Part shown: positions 1 through 5,406 of the stretch, piece by piece
How the letters are laid out: each line of letters begins with the position of its first letter
How positions within the stretch are numbered: the stretch's first letter is position 1
Source of the DNA: Nitrospiraceae bacterium
GTDB taxonomy: Bacteria > Nitrospirota > Nitrospiria > Nitrospirales > Nitrospiraceae
DNA length: 5,406 nucleotides
Direction: 5' to 3'
NCBI GenBank assembly: GCA_025934615.1
Contig: JAICXS010000171.1
Location: 1-5,406, forward strand
The notes under the pieces: generated by a model
What the model was told of the DNA's origin: nothing
Seen by the model: only the letters and a program-made list of their open reading frames with translations
Databases searched by the model: none
Program-made: the position numbers and the translations under genes

Positions 1-1478
1 AGGAAGTGTGAAATTCCGAGGTAGCCGGCTCCGATACTCAGCACCGCCAAAACAATGAGCGGGATCGTCATCATGGAGGATGGCTCATGAATGGGTTGAA
101 CATGATGGGAATCGACTCGTGAGTTGCCCCAAAACACAACGAAGATGAGGCGAAAGCTATAGAAGGCCGTGAGCCCCGCAGTCAGCAGGCCGAGAACGGC
201 TAACACTTGACCGAAGGCGCCTGCCTGCCACGCGCCGATTAAGATTTCGTCCTTGCTGAAGAAGCCGCTCGTGAAGGGAAAGCCGGCCAACGCAAGAGAG
301 CCGATGACCATGGTCCAGTAGGTGGTGGGCAACTTGTCTTTCAGGCCTCCCATCCGGCGAATATCCTGCTCATGGTGCAGCGCAATGATGACCGAGCCAG
401 ATGCCAGAAAGAGGAGCGCCTTGAATGCGCCGTGCGTCAACAAGTGATACATGCCGGCGGTATAGGCTCCCAGGCCGCAGGCCATCACCATGTAGCCGAG
501 CTGGCTGACGGTCGAATAGGCAACAATGCGTTTAATGTCATTCTGCGTGAGGGCAATGCTGGCGCCCAGCAGCATCGTCAGCGCGCCGGTCGCCGCGACG
601 ATCGTCATCGCCGTCGGCGAGACATTATAGAGCGGCGCCAGTCGCGCCACCATAAACACGCCGGCCGTGACCATGGTCGCGGCATGGATCAGTGCGGAGA
701 TCGGCGTCGGCCCTTCCATCGCATCGGGCAGCCACACGTGCAGCGGGAATTGCGCTGATTTGCCGATGGCGCCGATAAAGAGCAGGACGCAGATGAGGGT
801 GATCGTCGAAACCTGCCACATGCCCCCGAAGGGACCCAACAGATTGGTCGTGGCGCCGGAGAAATCGGGAGCCTGAGCCAACACGTGCCGATACTCGAGC
901 GATCCAAAGGTCAACAGGACCAGCAGCAACCCGAGAAGAAACCAAAAATCGCCGATGCGGTTCACGATGAACGCTTTCGTCGCGGCCGACCGCGCCGCAT
1001 CGCGCTCGTACCAATGACCGATCAAGAGATAGGAGCACAGTCCCACGGCTTCCCAAAAGACGAACAGTTGTAGAAAGTTGTCCGCCATCACGAGCATGAG
1101 CATCGAGAAGGTAAAGAGTGCGATGTAGGCAAAGAAGCGGGCATACCCTTTATCGCCGTGCATGTATCCGATGGTATAAACATGAACGAGCGAGCTCACG
1201 ATGGTCACGAGCATGAGCATGACGGCCGTGAGACGATCGACATACAGACCGAATTCGATATGCACATCGCCGGAGGCCACCCAGCTATAGAGCGGAATGG
1301 CAATGTTCTTCCCGCCGGCGGTTTCGAGCAGGGCGAGCAGGGCGAGCAGCAAGGAACCGAACACGGCCGGTACAGCAATGAGGTGTGCACGCGATTTGAT
1401 CCAATGACCACCTAAGCCGACGACGAGAAACGCCAGAAAGGGAAGGAGCGGAATCAATTTATAAAAGACGCCGTCCAT
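1..1478 (-). CDS. nuoL: NADH-quinone oxidoreductase subunit L, 5' part (3' end off the left edge)
   Basis: Distal antiporter-like proton-pumping subunit of the complex I membrane arm. The frame is open from an ATG at 1478 to the left edge, giving 492 codons; the family is usually a little over 600, so the C-terminal lateral helix and last membrane helix are missing. Visible family signatures are VDRLT (80-84), an RFFAY...LFTFSMLMLV block (114-130), LFVFWEAVGLCSYLLIGHWY (138-157), QFPLHVWLPDAMEGPTPISA (243-262) and AGFPFTSGFFSKDEI (398-412). Expected proton-path residues are present: Glu143, Asp177, Lys240, Lys353 and Lys409, matching E. coli NuoL E144, D178, K229, K342 and K399 with small offsets. 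The protein is strongly hydrophobic throughout, as expected for an inner-membrane protein. The start lies 13 bp after the nuoK stop with no clear Shine-Dalgarno, so translation is probably coupled to nuoK. NuoM and NuoN share the fold, but gene order and the N-terminal block fit NuoL. Confidence 0.97.
   Translation of the reverse strand, partial: MDGVFYKLIPLLPFLAFLVVGLGGHWIKSRAHLIAVPAVFGSLLLALLALLETAGGKNIAIPLYSWVASGDVHIEFGLYVDRLTAVMLMLVTIVSSLVHVYTIGYMHGDKGYARFFAYIALFTFSMLMLVMADNFLQLFVFWEAVGLCSYLLIGHWYERDAARSAATKAFIVNRIGDFWFLLGLLLVLLTFGSLEYRHVLAQAPDFSGATTNLLGPFGGMWQVSTITLICVLLFIGAIGKSAQFPLHVWLPDAMEGPTPISALIHAATMVTAGVFMVARLAPLYNVSPTAMTIVAATGALTMLLGASIALTQNDIKRIVAYSTVSQLGYMVMACGLGAYTAGMYHLLTHGAFKALLFLASGSVIIALHHEQDIRRMGGLKDKLPTTYWTMVIGSLALAGFPFTSGFFSKDEILIGAWQAGAFGQVLAVLGLLTAGLTAFYSFRLIFVVFWGNSRVDSHHVQPIHEPSSMMTIPLIVLAVLSIGAGYLGISHF
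1088..1220. repeat. 16-bp direct repeat pair inside nuoL (1088-1103 and 1205-1220)
   Basis: The 16-bp string TCACGAGCATGAGCAT occurs identically at 1088-1103 and 1205-1220. The copies are 117 bp apart, an exact multiple of three, and both encode the hydrophobic stretch MLMLV on the minus strand, in two neighbouring membrane segments. Because they lie in the same reading frame and in conserved helices, reuse of the same codons is the simplest explanation. Recombination between them would remove 39 residues in frame. Confidence 0.6.
1326..1349. repeat. Short 9-bp tandem repeat inside nuoL
   Basis: The unit GAGCAGGGC is present about 2.7 times in tandem (1326-1334, 1335-1343, then GAGCAG to 1349). 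On the coding strand it encodes alternating Leu-Leu-Ala in an N-terminal hydrophobic helix of NuoL, around residues 44-51. The 9-bp unit keeps the frame, so copy-number slippage would only lengthen or shorten this helix by three residues. Confidence 0.7.
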
Positions 1479-1491
1479 CAGGCTTGACCGC

Positions 1492-1794
1492 TCACCATTT
1501 CAAGAGCTGGAATTCATCGACGTTGATGCTGGACTTGCTTCGATACAGAGCAATGATAATCGCTAACCCGACCGCGACTTCCGCGGCGGCGACCGTGAGC
1601 GTAAAAAATACGAAGACTTGTCCGGACACATTGCCCAGGTAGCGAGAAAAGGCTACGAAGTTAATATTTGTCGCGTTCAGCATGAGCTCGATCGAGAGCA
1701 GAATGATGATGATGTTCCGGCGAATCAACACTCCGACCAGCCCCGTGGTAAACACAATCGCGCTGAGAATGACGTAGTAACTTAATGGAACCAT
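1492..1794 (-). CDS. nuoK: NADH-quinone oxidoreductase subunit K
   Basis: Small membrane subunit of complex I, related to MrpC, helping conduct protons and couple quinone reduction to the pumps. I take the ATG at 1794, giving 100 residues beginning MVPLSYYVILSAIVF. The frame is open four codons further up to a TTG, but the ATG gives exactly the E. coli NuoK length and places the two buried glutamates at Glu36 (in SIELMLNATN) and Glu72 (in TVAAAEVAVGLAI), the same numbers as in E. coli. Three hydrophobic helices are visible, at about 3-23, 28-50 and 60-84. Helix 2 begins after the paired arginines (25-26), and a short polar tail ends in Lys-Trp. No clear Shine-Dalgarno precedes the ATG; a 62-bp AT-rich spacer with inverted repeats separates it from nuoJ. 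nuoL follows 13 bp downstream. Confidence 0.97.
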   Translation of the reverse strand: MVPLSYYVILSAIVFTTGLVGVLIRRNIIIILLSIELMLNATNINFVAFSRYLGNVSGQVFVFFTLTVAAAEVAVGLAIIIALYRSKSSINVDEFQLLKW

Positions 1795-1801
1795 GGTCAA
1801 T

Positions 1802-1844
1802 ACCAATTGAAAACTAAAAAATTGGTCGCGTCTTTCCAGTTTTC
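1802..1844. repeat. Two interleaved inverted repeats in the nuoJ-nuoK spacer
   Basis: The spacer (1795-1856) contains two perfect 7-bp inverted repeats. One pairs ACCAATT (1802-1808) with AATTGGT (1820-1826) around an 11-nt gap; the other pairs GAAAACT (1809-1815) with AGTTTTC (1838-1844) around a 22-nt gap. Their arms alternate, so in the mRNA they could form alternative hairpins just upstream of the nuoK start, but hardly both at once because two arms abut with no linker. The stems are AT-rich and weak. The pairing is seen in the sequence; any regulatory role is a guess. It does not look like an intrinsic terminator, since the stems are not GC-rich. Confidence 0.45.
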
Positions 1845-1856
1845 ATTTTTGCCATG

Positions 1857-2381
1857 TTAGTTGCGCGCTTCGAAAAGGTCGCGCTTCGCGAGAATGATCG
1901 CGCCGATCATGGCCACCAGCAAGATCAGGGAGGCGACTTCAAAGGAAAACAAATACGTTGAGTACAAGGCCTCTCCGATGGTTTCTGTATTCCCTTCAAG
2001 GACCTGCTTTCCATCCGTGGCCCCGAGGTCGGCGGTGGCGGTCTCTTTCGAGAAGCTGTGCTGCACGATCAGTAAGAGCGCCTCCGTAAGAATCGTGACG
2101 CCAAGTACGGCGCCCAACGGGTATTGCGCATGGTAATGCTCATCGCGTTTCACGTTGAGCAGCATGACCACGAAGAGATAGAGAACTAGGATCGCGCCGG
2201 CGTACACGATGATCTGTACCGCGGCCAGAAACTCGGCGTGAAGCGTGATGTACAGTCCGGCGACATGAAAAAACATAATGAGCAGGGCGAGGGCGCTATG
2301 GACAGGATTGCGCAGCGCGACGACCAAAATGGACGCCAGGACAATAACGCCGGAAAAATAAGAGAAGAAAAGCGTCGCCAC
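1857..2381 (-). CDS. nuoJ: NADH-quinone oxidoreductase subunit J
   Basis: Membrane subunit of complex I (equivalent to mitochondrial ND6) with 174 residues and five predicted hydrophobic helices. The diagnostic third helix is AEFLAAVQIIVYAGAILVLY at about 49-68; its YAGAI segment is where the family carries a pi-bulge linked to coupling. The C-terminal block SFEVASLILLVAMIGAIILA at about 146-165 is also typical, as is RNPVHSALALL near residue 24. A polar loop at about 108-136, rich in Thr, Asp and Glu, lies between helices 4 and 5. The start is GTG at 2381, one base after the nuoI TAG. The next in-frame Met is at residue 36, past helix 1, so GTG must be used. There is only a weak purine run upstream (AGAAAG), which suggests translational coupling to nuoI. 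Confidence 0.96.
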   Translation of the reverse strand: MATLFFSYFSGVIVLASILVVALRNPVHSALALLIMFFHVAGLYITLHAEFLAAVQIIVYAGAILVLYLFVVMLLNVKRDEHYHAQYPLGAVLGVTILTEALLLIVQHSFSKETATADLGATDGKQVLEGNTETIGEALYSTYLFSFEVASLILLVAMIGAIILAKRDLFEARN

Positions 2382-2382
2382 A

Positions 2383-2925
2383 CTAAGATGCTTTCTGGGG
2401 AAGTGTTTTATAGGCGACGTTGAAGAAGGCGACGTTGGGGTGCTGCAATTCCAGTCGCTTCTCGCGCACAGGATAGGAACGGTCGCCGATCGCCAACAGC
2501 TGTTGCTTGTTCAGATGGAGTTGGCGCTTGTCATAGACTGACCATTCGAACTCGCGTGTCATGCCCAGGGCATCGACGGGACAGGCCTGCACGCAGAGCC
2601 CGCAAAACAGACAGCGGGTCATGTCCATATAATATTCTTTGGCGAATCGTTTCGTCGGTTCGCCGGGTACTTCCGAACTGACGACGCGGATGACCCGCGA
2701 CGGGCATGCCGCCTCGCACAGGTCACAGCCCACGCACTTCTCCGTGCCATCGTCATACCGAAGGAGCGCCAGCATGCCGCGGTAGCTGTCCGGCAGCGTC
2801 CGCTTCTCATGTGGGTATTGCAACGTGATCGGCTTGTAATGCAGGAGATGTTTCATCGTCGCCCGCATTCCGACGAGGATTTCATAGAACGTAATCGATT
2901 TCAGCCAGGTTTTGAAGTTCATCAT
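2383..2925 (-). CDS. nuoI: NADH-quinone oxidoreductase subunit I (two 4Fe-4S ferredoxin-type subunit)
   Basis: Peripheral-arm subunit sitting on the membrane arm; it carries clusters N6a and N6b that pass electrons to N2 and the quinone. In 180 residues it has two 4Fe-4S motifs, CVGCDLCEAACP (Cys64, 67, 70, 74) and CLFCGLCVQACP (Cys105, 108, 111, 115), in the order and spacing of the family. An N-terminal amphipathic region includes KPITLQYPHEKR (31-42), which typically anchors the protein near NuoH. Length is near the usual 150-200. Two adjacent ATG codons (2925 and 2922) could start it; an in-frame TGA lies a few codons upstream, so a longer protein is excluded. No Shine-Dalgarno precedes either ATG, which is odd because it is 86 bp from nuoH. 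The stop at 2383 nearly abuts the nuoJ GTG. Confidence 0.97.
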   Translation of the reverse strand: MMNFKTWLKSITFYEILVGMRATMKHLLHYKPITLQYPHEKRTLPDSYRGMLALLRYDDGTEKCVGCDLCEAACPSRVIRVVSSEVPGEPTKRFAKEYYMDMTRCLFCGLCVQACPVDALGMTREFEWSVYDKRQLHLNKQQLLAIGDRSYPVREKRLELQHPNVAFFNVAYKTLPQKAS

Positions 2926-2932
2926 AAAAGTG

Positions 2933-2947
2933 ATTCAGTAACTGAGT
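2933..2947. repeat. Dyad just upstream of the nuoI start
   Basis: ATTCAGT and ACTGAGT flank a central A (2940), giving a 15-bp dyad with one mismatch per arm pair; the inner TCAGT-A-ACTGA is perfect. It lies 8-22 bp before the first nuoI ATG. The spacing would suit an operator or a small RNA structure, but an arm this short can arise by chance. Confidence 0.35.
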
Positions 2948-2948
2948 A

Positions 2949-2954
2949 ATTTTA
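2949..2954 (-). promoter_or_regulatory. Possible -10 element for an internal nuoI promoter (weak)
   Basis: On the minus strand TAAAAT matches the sigma-70 -10 consensus TATAAT at five of six positions and lies about 23 bp before the nuoI ATG. No acceptable -35 is seen at 16-18 bp upstream (TGCATG or near neighbours). The spacer is AT-rich here, so a chance match is likely. A start from this site would give a very short leader without a Shine-Dalgarno. Confidence 0.15.
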
Positions 2955-2970
2955 GAAGACGGTTCCCATA

Positions 2971-2980
2971 TCATGCATGA
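2971..2980. repeat. Perfect 10-bp palindrome in the nuoH-nuoI spacer
   Basis: TCATGCATGA reads the same on both strands and lies about 45-55 bp upstream of nuoI, roughly three helical turns from the second dyad at 2933-2947. It does not extend beyond 10 bp. It could be a regulator half-site pair or simply chance; no matching known operator is recognised. Confidence 0.35.
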
Positions 2981-3011
2981 CCCAATGACACACTTGCTTA
3001 GTCGCCTCCGT

Positions 3012-4079
3012 TCATCGCGGAAACAGATAGGCCGCAATCGATGTGATTAAAATATTCGCCAGCGCAATGGGCAGCATCACCTTCCATCCAAACCGCATCA
3101 ACTGGTCGTACCGTAGCCGCGGGAGCGTCGCTCGTATCCAGAAAAAGAGGAACAAAAAGAAGTACACCTTCACGGTAAACCAAAAGATGCCCGATAGCCA
3201 TGCCAAATTCGCCAGTGAGCCGTTGAACTGCAAGAAGGGAGCAGGCGCGTTCCAACCGCCGAGAAAGAGAATGGCGGCGATGCACGATACGAGAATCATG
3301 TTGGCGTATTCCGCGATGAAAAAGAAGGCGAACCGCATGCCGCTGTACTCGGTAAAGAACCCGGCCACGAGTTCGCTTTCGGCTTCCGGCAAGTCGAAGG
3401 GAAGGCGGTTGGTTTCCGCCACGGAGGAGATGACGTACACCACGAAGGCGAAGATCTGGGGGAACGGCAGCGCGATCACGAACCAATTCCAAAACCAGCC
3501 CGATTGCGCTTCCGTGATTTTGACCAGGCTCAACGATCCGGACAGCAAGATGACCCCGACGATGGCCAGTCCGACATTGAGCTCGTAACTGATGATCTGT
3601 GCTGCGGAGCGGAGCCCGCCGAGCAGTGAATACTTACTATTCGAGGCCCAGCCGCCGAGAATAATGCCGTAAGCACCGATCGAGGTAAAGGCGAGAATAT
3701 AGAGAATTCCGATATTAATGTCGCTCACGATGAAGGGCTTGATCTGCAGGCCGAACACCTCGATCGTGTCGTTCGGCCCGAACGGAATCACGGCGAACCC
3801 GATCAAGGCCGGCACCAGGGCGAGGATCGGCGCGAGGCTGAACAAAAACTTATTGGCGCCGGCCGGCACGATGTCTTCCTTAAAGAAGAGTTTCAGCCCG
3901 TCGGCGATGGGTTGCAGAATGCCATATGGGCCGACTTCCATGGGTCCCATCCGGTCCTGCATCCAACCTAAGACTTTCCGCTCCGCCAGCGTCAGGATCA
4001 TCACGGTCAGCATGACCACGCCCATGACGGCCGCGATTTGCGCCAGCGATATTACCGCTCGTAACCCGATTTCAGTCAT
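3012..4079 (-). CDS. nuoH: NADH-quinone oxidoreductase subunit H
   Basis: Integral membrane subunit that forms the quinone chamber with NuoB and NuoD and links the peripheral arm to the pumps. Complete at 355 residues, somewhat longer than E. coli NuoH (325) but within the family range. Conserved loops are in order: AERKVLGWMQDRMGP (32-46), GPYGILQPIADGLKLFFKED (50-69), GGWASNSKYSLLGGLRSAAQ (142-161), AETNRLPFDLPEAESELVAG (221-240), FTEYSGMRFAFFFIAEYANM (242-261) and IRATLPRLRYDQLM (315-328). The many acidic residues of the 221-258 loop, needed for coupling, are all there. Roughly eight or nine hydrophobic helices are visible. The ATG at 4079 has a clear Shine-Dalgarno (GGAGGA, 6-nt spacing), the best in the window. 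It lies 78 bp after nuoG and 86 bp before nuoI. Confidence 0.98.
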   Translation of the reverse strand: MTEIGLRAVISLAQIAAVMGVVMLTVMILTLAERKVLGWMQDRMGPMEVGPYGILQPIADGLKLFFKEDIVPAGANKFLFSLAPILALVPALIGFAVIPFGPNDTIEVFGLQIKPFIVSDINIGILYILAFTSIGAYGIILGGWASNSKYSLLGGLRSAAQIISYELNVGLAIVGVILLSGSLSLVKITEAQSGWFWNWFVIALPFPQIFAFVVYVISSVAETNRLPFDLPEAESELVAGFFTEYSGMRFAFFFIAEYANMILVSCIAAILFLGGWNAPAPFLQFNGSLANLAWLSGIFWFTVKVYFFLFLFFWIRATLPRLRYDQLMRFGWKVMLPIALANILITSIAAYLFPR

Positions 4080-4152
4080 CTCGTTTCCTCCGGAAAGTCA
4101 CCGCACGTGGCGAGGGAGCAGGGGCGGGAAGAATAATTCCTCGTCGTGCCAT
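4072..4152 (-). CDS. Possible 26-codon micro-ORF between nuoG and nuoH (doubtful)
   Basis: An ATG at 4152, five bases after the nuoG stop, opens a 26-codon frame that fills the whole spacer and stops with TGA at 4074-4072, overlapping the nuoH ATG by eight bases in another frame. The product would start MARRGIILPAPAPSPRAV and is rich in Pro and Arg, with no membrane segment or known motif. A GAGG lies nine bases before the ATG, inside the end of nuoG. The overlap resembles a translationally coupled gene, but so short a frame is easily random and nuoH has its own good ribosome site. No family is recognised. Confidence 0.12.
   Translation of the reverse strand: MARRGIILPAPAPSPRAVTFRRKRDD
4086..4091 (-). 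promoter_or_regulatory. Shine-Dalgarno site of nuoH
   Basis: GGAGGA on the minus strand, six bases before the nuoH ATG. It is the only strong, well-placed ribosome binding site in the window, so nuoH can be translated independently of nuoG across the 78-bp spacer. It fixes the nuoH start. Confidence 0.85.
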
Positions 4153-4157
4153 TGCCT

Positions 4158-5406
4158 CTAACCTCTTGCCTTCTCGATTCTGACGCGCGCCGCTCGATAA
4201 TACGGCACTCCTGTTCGATCATCGACGGCCAGCGGCATCAGCGACAAGGCCTGCTCATCAAAATGCTCAGGGAATGTAACCAGGCCATCGGGCAGTCGAT
4301 CGCGTAAAGTTACGGTCGTGGTCATCTCGCCGCGATCGTTGAACACGCGGACTCGGTCTCCCTCCCTCACGTTCAATTTGGCCGCTTCGATGGAATTCAA
4401 CGCCAGCTTTCCGTCCGCTTCTACGTCAAGTAGTCCTTTAGCACGGGTGGAAAACTTTCCCGAGTGAAACAAGCTTTGTGTCAGCACGAGGGTCAAGCTC
4501 TGTCCATCCCTCTCGCCATTCGCCCCTCGGGCATCACCTGAAACGCGATAGCGATTGGTCAGGTCTTCAGCGTAGCCCGACTGCAGATATTGCATGACGG
4601 CGCCGGCGTCAGGCCGAGGCGGAGTCGGCACAGGACCTAAGAGGGCATAGCCTGGAATGACCGATCGGATTTCTTTGAAAATCTCCTTCGCGTCTCCATA
4701 TTCGATGGGATAGCCCATCAGCACAGAAAGTGCGGACAAAATCTCCCAGTCCGGACGGCTCTCACCGACTGTATCGATGGCCTGCCTGACCGGCTGGACC
4801 AGGCCTTCGGTATTCGTGAACGTGCCCTCCTTTTCGGCATAGGAGGCCGCGGGGAATACGACATGCGCCAGCGCTGCGGTCTCGGTCATGAACAGCTCCT
4901 GACAGACAACAAATTCACATTGCTGCAAGGCTTCCTTTGCATGTGACGATGGCGGCAGCGATCCGACGGGATTTTCTCCGACGACATAGATAGCCTTGAC
5001 GACGCCCTTCTTCGCCTCTTCAAGAATTCCCGTCAGCGTATGGCCAGTGCCTTGAGGCAATTCTTCTTTCCACAGTCCGGCGAGACGTTCGCGCGCGTGA
5101 CGATCCGTCAAATCGCTCGGTCCTGGGAGAAATTCGGCAACCGCCCCCATTTCAACGGCTCCCTGATCGTTATTCTCCTCGGAAAGGGTTGCTAGCCCGC
5201 ATCCGGGTCGGCCATGGTGTCCCGTCAACAGCAACAGATCCATGAGATTGGTCGTAATGTCTAGTCCGCCTGGATGACGCAAGACGCCCTGCCCGACAAC
5301 AATGACGGCACGTTTGGCTGTCGCAAAGACGCGAGCCGCGTCCCGCCATGCCGAGGACGCCCGGCCCGTTTCCGCTTCGAGCACCTCCCATGAGACGGCA
5401 TGAAGC
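4158..5406 (-). CDS. nuoG: NADH-quinone oxidoreductase subunit G, C-terminal part (5' end off the right edge)
   Basis: Large iron-sulfur subunit of the complex I peripheral arm, in the molybdopterin oxidoreductase superfamily. The frame is open from the right edge to a TAG at 4160-4158, about 415 residues. A GTG at 5384 is in frame but is not the start, since coding continues upstream and the N-terminal Fe-S clusters must lie beyond. Counting from that GTG, visible blocks are a Rossmann-like AVIVVGQGVLRHPGG (26-40), GHHGRPGCGLATL (55-67), NNDQGAVEMGA (71-81), AIYVVGENPVGSLPP (131-145), VVFPAASYAEKEGTFTNTEG (175-194) and RPDWEIL (210-216). The last 110 residues (about 297-404) form a molydopterin-dinucleotide-binding-type beta domain with LALNSIEAAKLNVREGDRVR (327-346). 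NuoG proteins keep this fold without using molybdenum. A formate dehydrogenase alpha subunit looks similar, but nuoHIJKL directly downstream favours NuoG. Confidence 0.92.
   Translation of the reverse strand, partial: LHAVSWEVLEAETGRASSAWRDAARVFATAKRAVIVVGQGVLRHPGGLDITTNLMDLLLLTGHHGRPGCGLATLSEENNDQGAVEMGAVAEFLPGPSDLTDRHARERLAGLWKEELPQGTGHTLTGILEEAKKGVVKAIYVVGENPVGSLPPSSHAKEALQQCEFVVCQELFMTETAALAHVVFPAASYAEKEGTFTNTEGLVQPVRQAIDTVGESRPDWEILSALSVLMGYPIEYGDAKEIFKEIRSVIPGYALLGPVPTPPRPDAGAVMQYLQSGYAEDLTNRYRVSGDARGANGERDGQSLTLVLTQSLFHSGKFSTRAKGLLDVEADGKLALNSIEAAKLNVREGDRVRVFNDRGEMTTTVTLRDRLPDGLVTFPEHFDEQALSLMPLAVDDRTGVPYYRAARVRIEKARG

Noticed and set aside
372..758. 128-codon plus-strand frame opposite nuoL
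   Set aside because: Arg/His-rich translation typical of an antisense shadow; the minus-strand NuoL frame is continuous here with conserved catalytic residues.
625..1056. 143-codon minus-strand frame inside nuoL
   Set aside because: Alternative frame of nuoL with an Arg-rich product and no family; the true frame covers the same bases.
1795..1806. Upstream TTG start for nuoK at 1806
   Set aside because: It would add four residues, overlap the inverted repeat and shift Glu36 and Glu72 away from the family numbering; the ATG at 1794 gives the standard 100 residues.
1802..1844. H-type pseudoknot formed by the two inverted repeats
   Set aside because: The arm order fits, but two arms abut with no linker to cross a 7-bp stem, so both stems can hardly form together; alternative hairpins are more plausible.
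1795..1856. Intrinsic terminator in the nuoJ-nuoK spacer
   Set aside because: The stems are AT-rich and there is no GC-rich hairpin followed by a terminal U-run; the operon clearly continues into nuoK and nuoL.
2998..3492. 164-codon minus-strand frame overlapping nuoH
   Set aside because: Out-of-frame shadow of nuoH; an Arg-rich product without motifs, while the nuoH frame has clear family signatures across the same bases.
3043..3588. 181-codon open frame on the plus strand opposite nuoH
   Set aside because: It is antisense to strongly conserved NuoH sequence, its product is basic and low in recognisable motifs, and such shadows are common opposite GC-biased genes.
3718..4161. 147-codon plus-strand frame over the 5' part of nuoH and the nuoG-nuoH spacer
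   Set aside because: Antisense to conserved nuoH; no recognisable family.
5382..5384. GTG at 5384 as a true start of a 408-residue protein
   Set aside because: The frame stays open to the window edge and the sequence begins in the middle of the NuoG fold, so this is an internal valine codon.

Overview
This window is a stretch of a bacterial respiratory complex I (proton-translocating NADH:quinone oxidoreductase, nuo) operon. All genes lie on the minus strand, so transcription runs from the right edge of the window to the left. In transcription order they are nuoG (only its 3' part, running off the right edge), nuoH, nuoI, nuoJ, nuoK and nuoL (only its 5' part, running off the left edge). This is the classical bacterial nuoG-H-I-J-K-L order. 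No gene shows a frameshift or internal stop, and no transposon, RNA gene, CRISPR array or foreign-looking cargo is visible.

Layout: 5406-4158 is the C-terminal half of NuoG, with a molybdopterin-oxidoreductase-like fold and a C-terminal molydopterin-binding-type beta domain. A 78-bp spacer holds a good Shine-Dalgarno (SD) sequence for nuoH (4079-3012, the quinone-pocket subunit). An 86-bp spacer with two small palindromes and no SD precedes nuoI (2925-2383, two 4Fe-4S clusters). nuoJ (2381-1857, GTG start) follows one base after the nuoI stop. A 62-bp AT-rich spacer with overlapping inverted repeats precedes nuoK (1794-1492). nuoL (1478 leftwards, 492 codons visible) begins 13 bp after the nuoK stop. 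No stretch over 300 bp lacks a gene; the longest non-coding gap is 86 bp.

How the parts work together: NuoG carries electrons in the peripheral arm from the NADH-side module. NuoI carries clusters N6a/N6b towards the quinone site, which NuoH helps form. NuoH, NuoJ and NuoK link quinone reduction to the chain of charged membrane residues, and NuoL is the distal antiporter-like proton pump. The key charged residues of NuoK (Glu36, Glu72) and NuoL (Glu143, Asp177, Lys240, Lys353, Lys409) are all present, so the complex looks functional.

Organism: a moderately GC-rich, Gram-negative-type bacterium. From recalled resemblance of NuoI, NuoH and NuoL, a Nitrospira-like member of Nitrospirota is my best guess, but no search was run and related lineages are possible. 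Some Nitrospira carry an unusual complex I with an extra pumping subunit. The features that would show this (the NuoL lateral-helix insertion and a second nuoM) lie just beyond the left edge.

I see no previously undescribed system here. The items worth a second look are small: the spacers around nuoI and nuoK, a possible micro-ORF before nuoH, and the off-window question about the complex I type.
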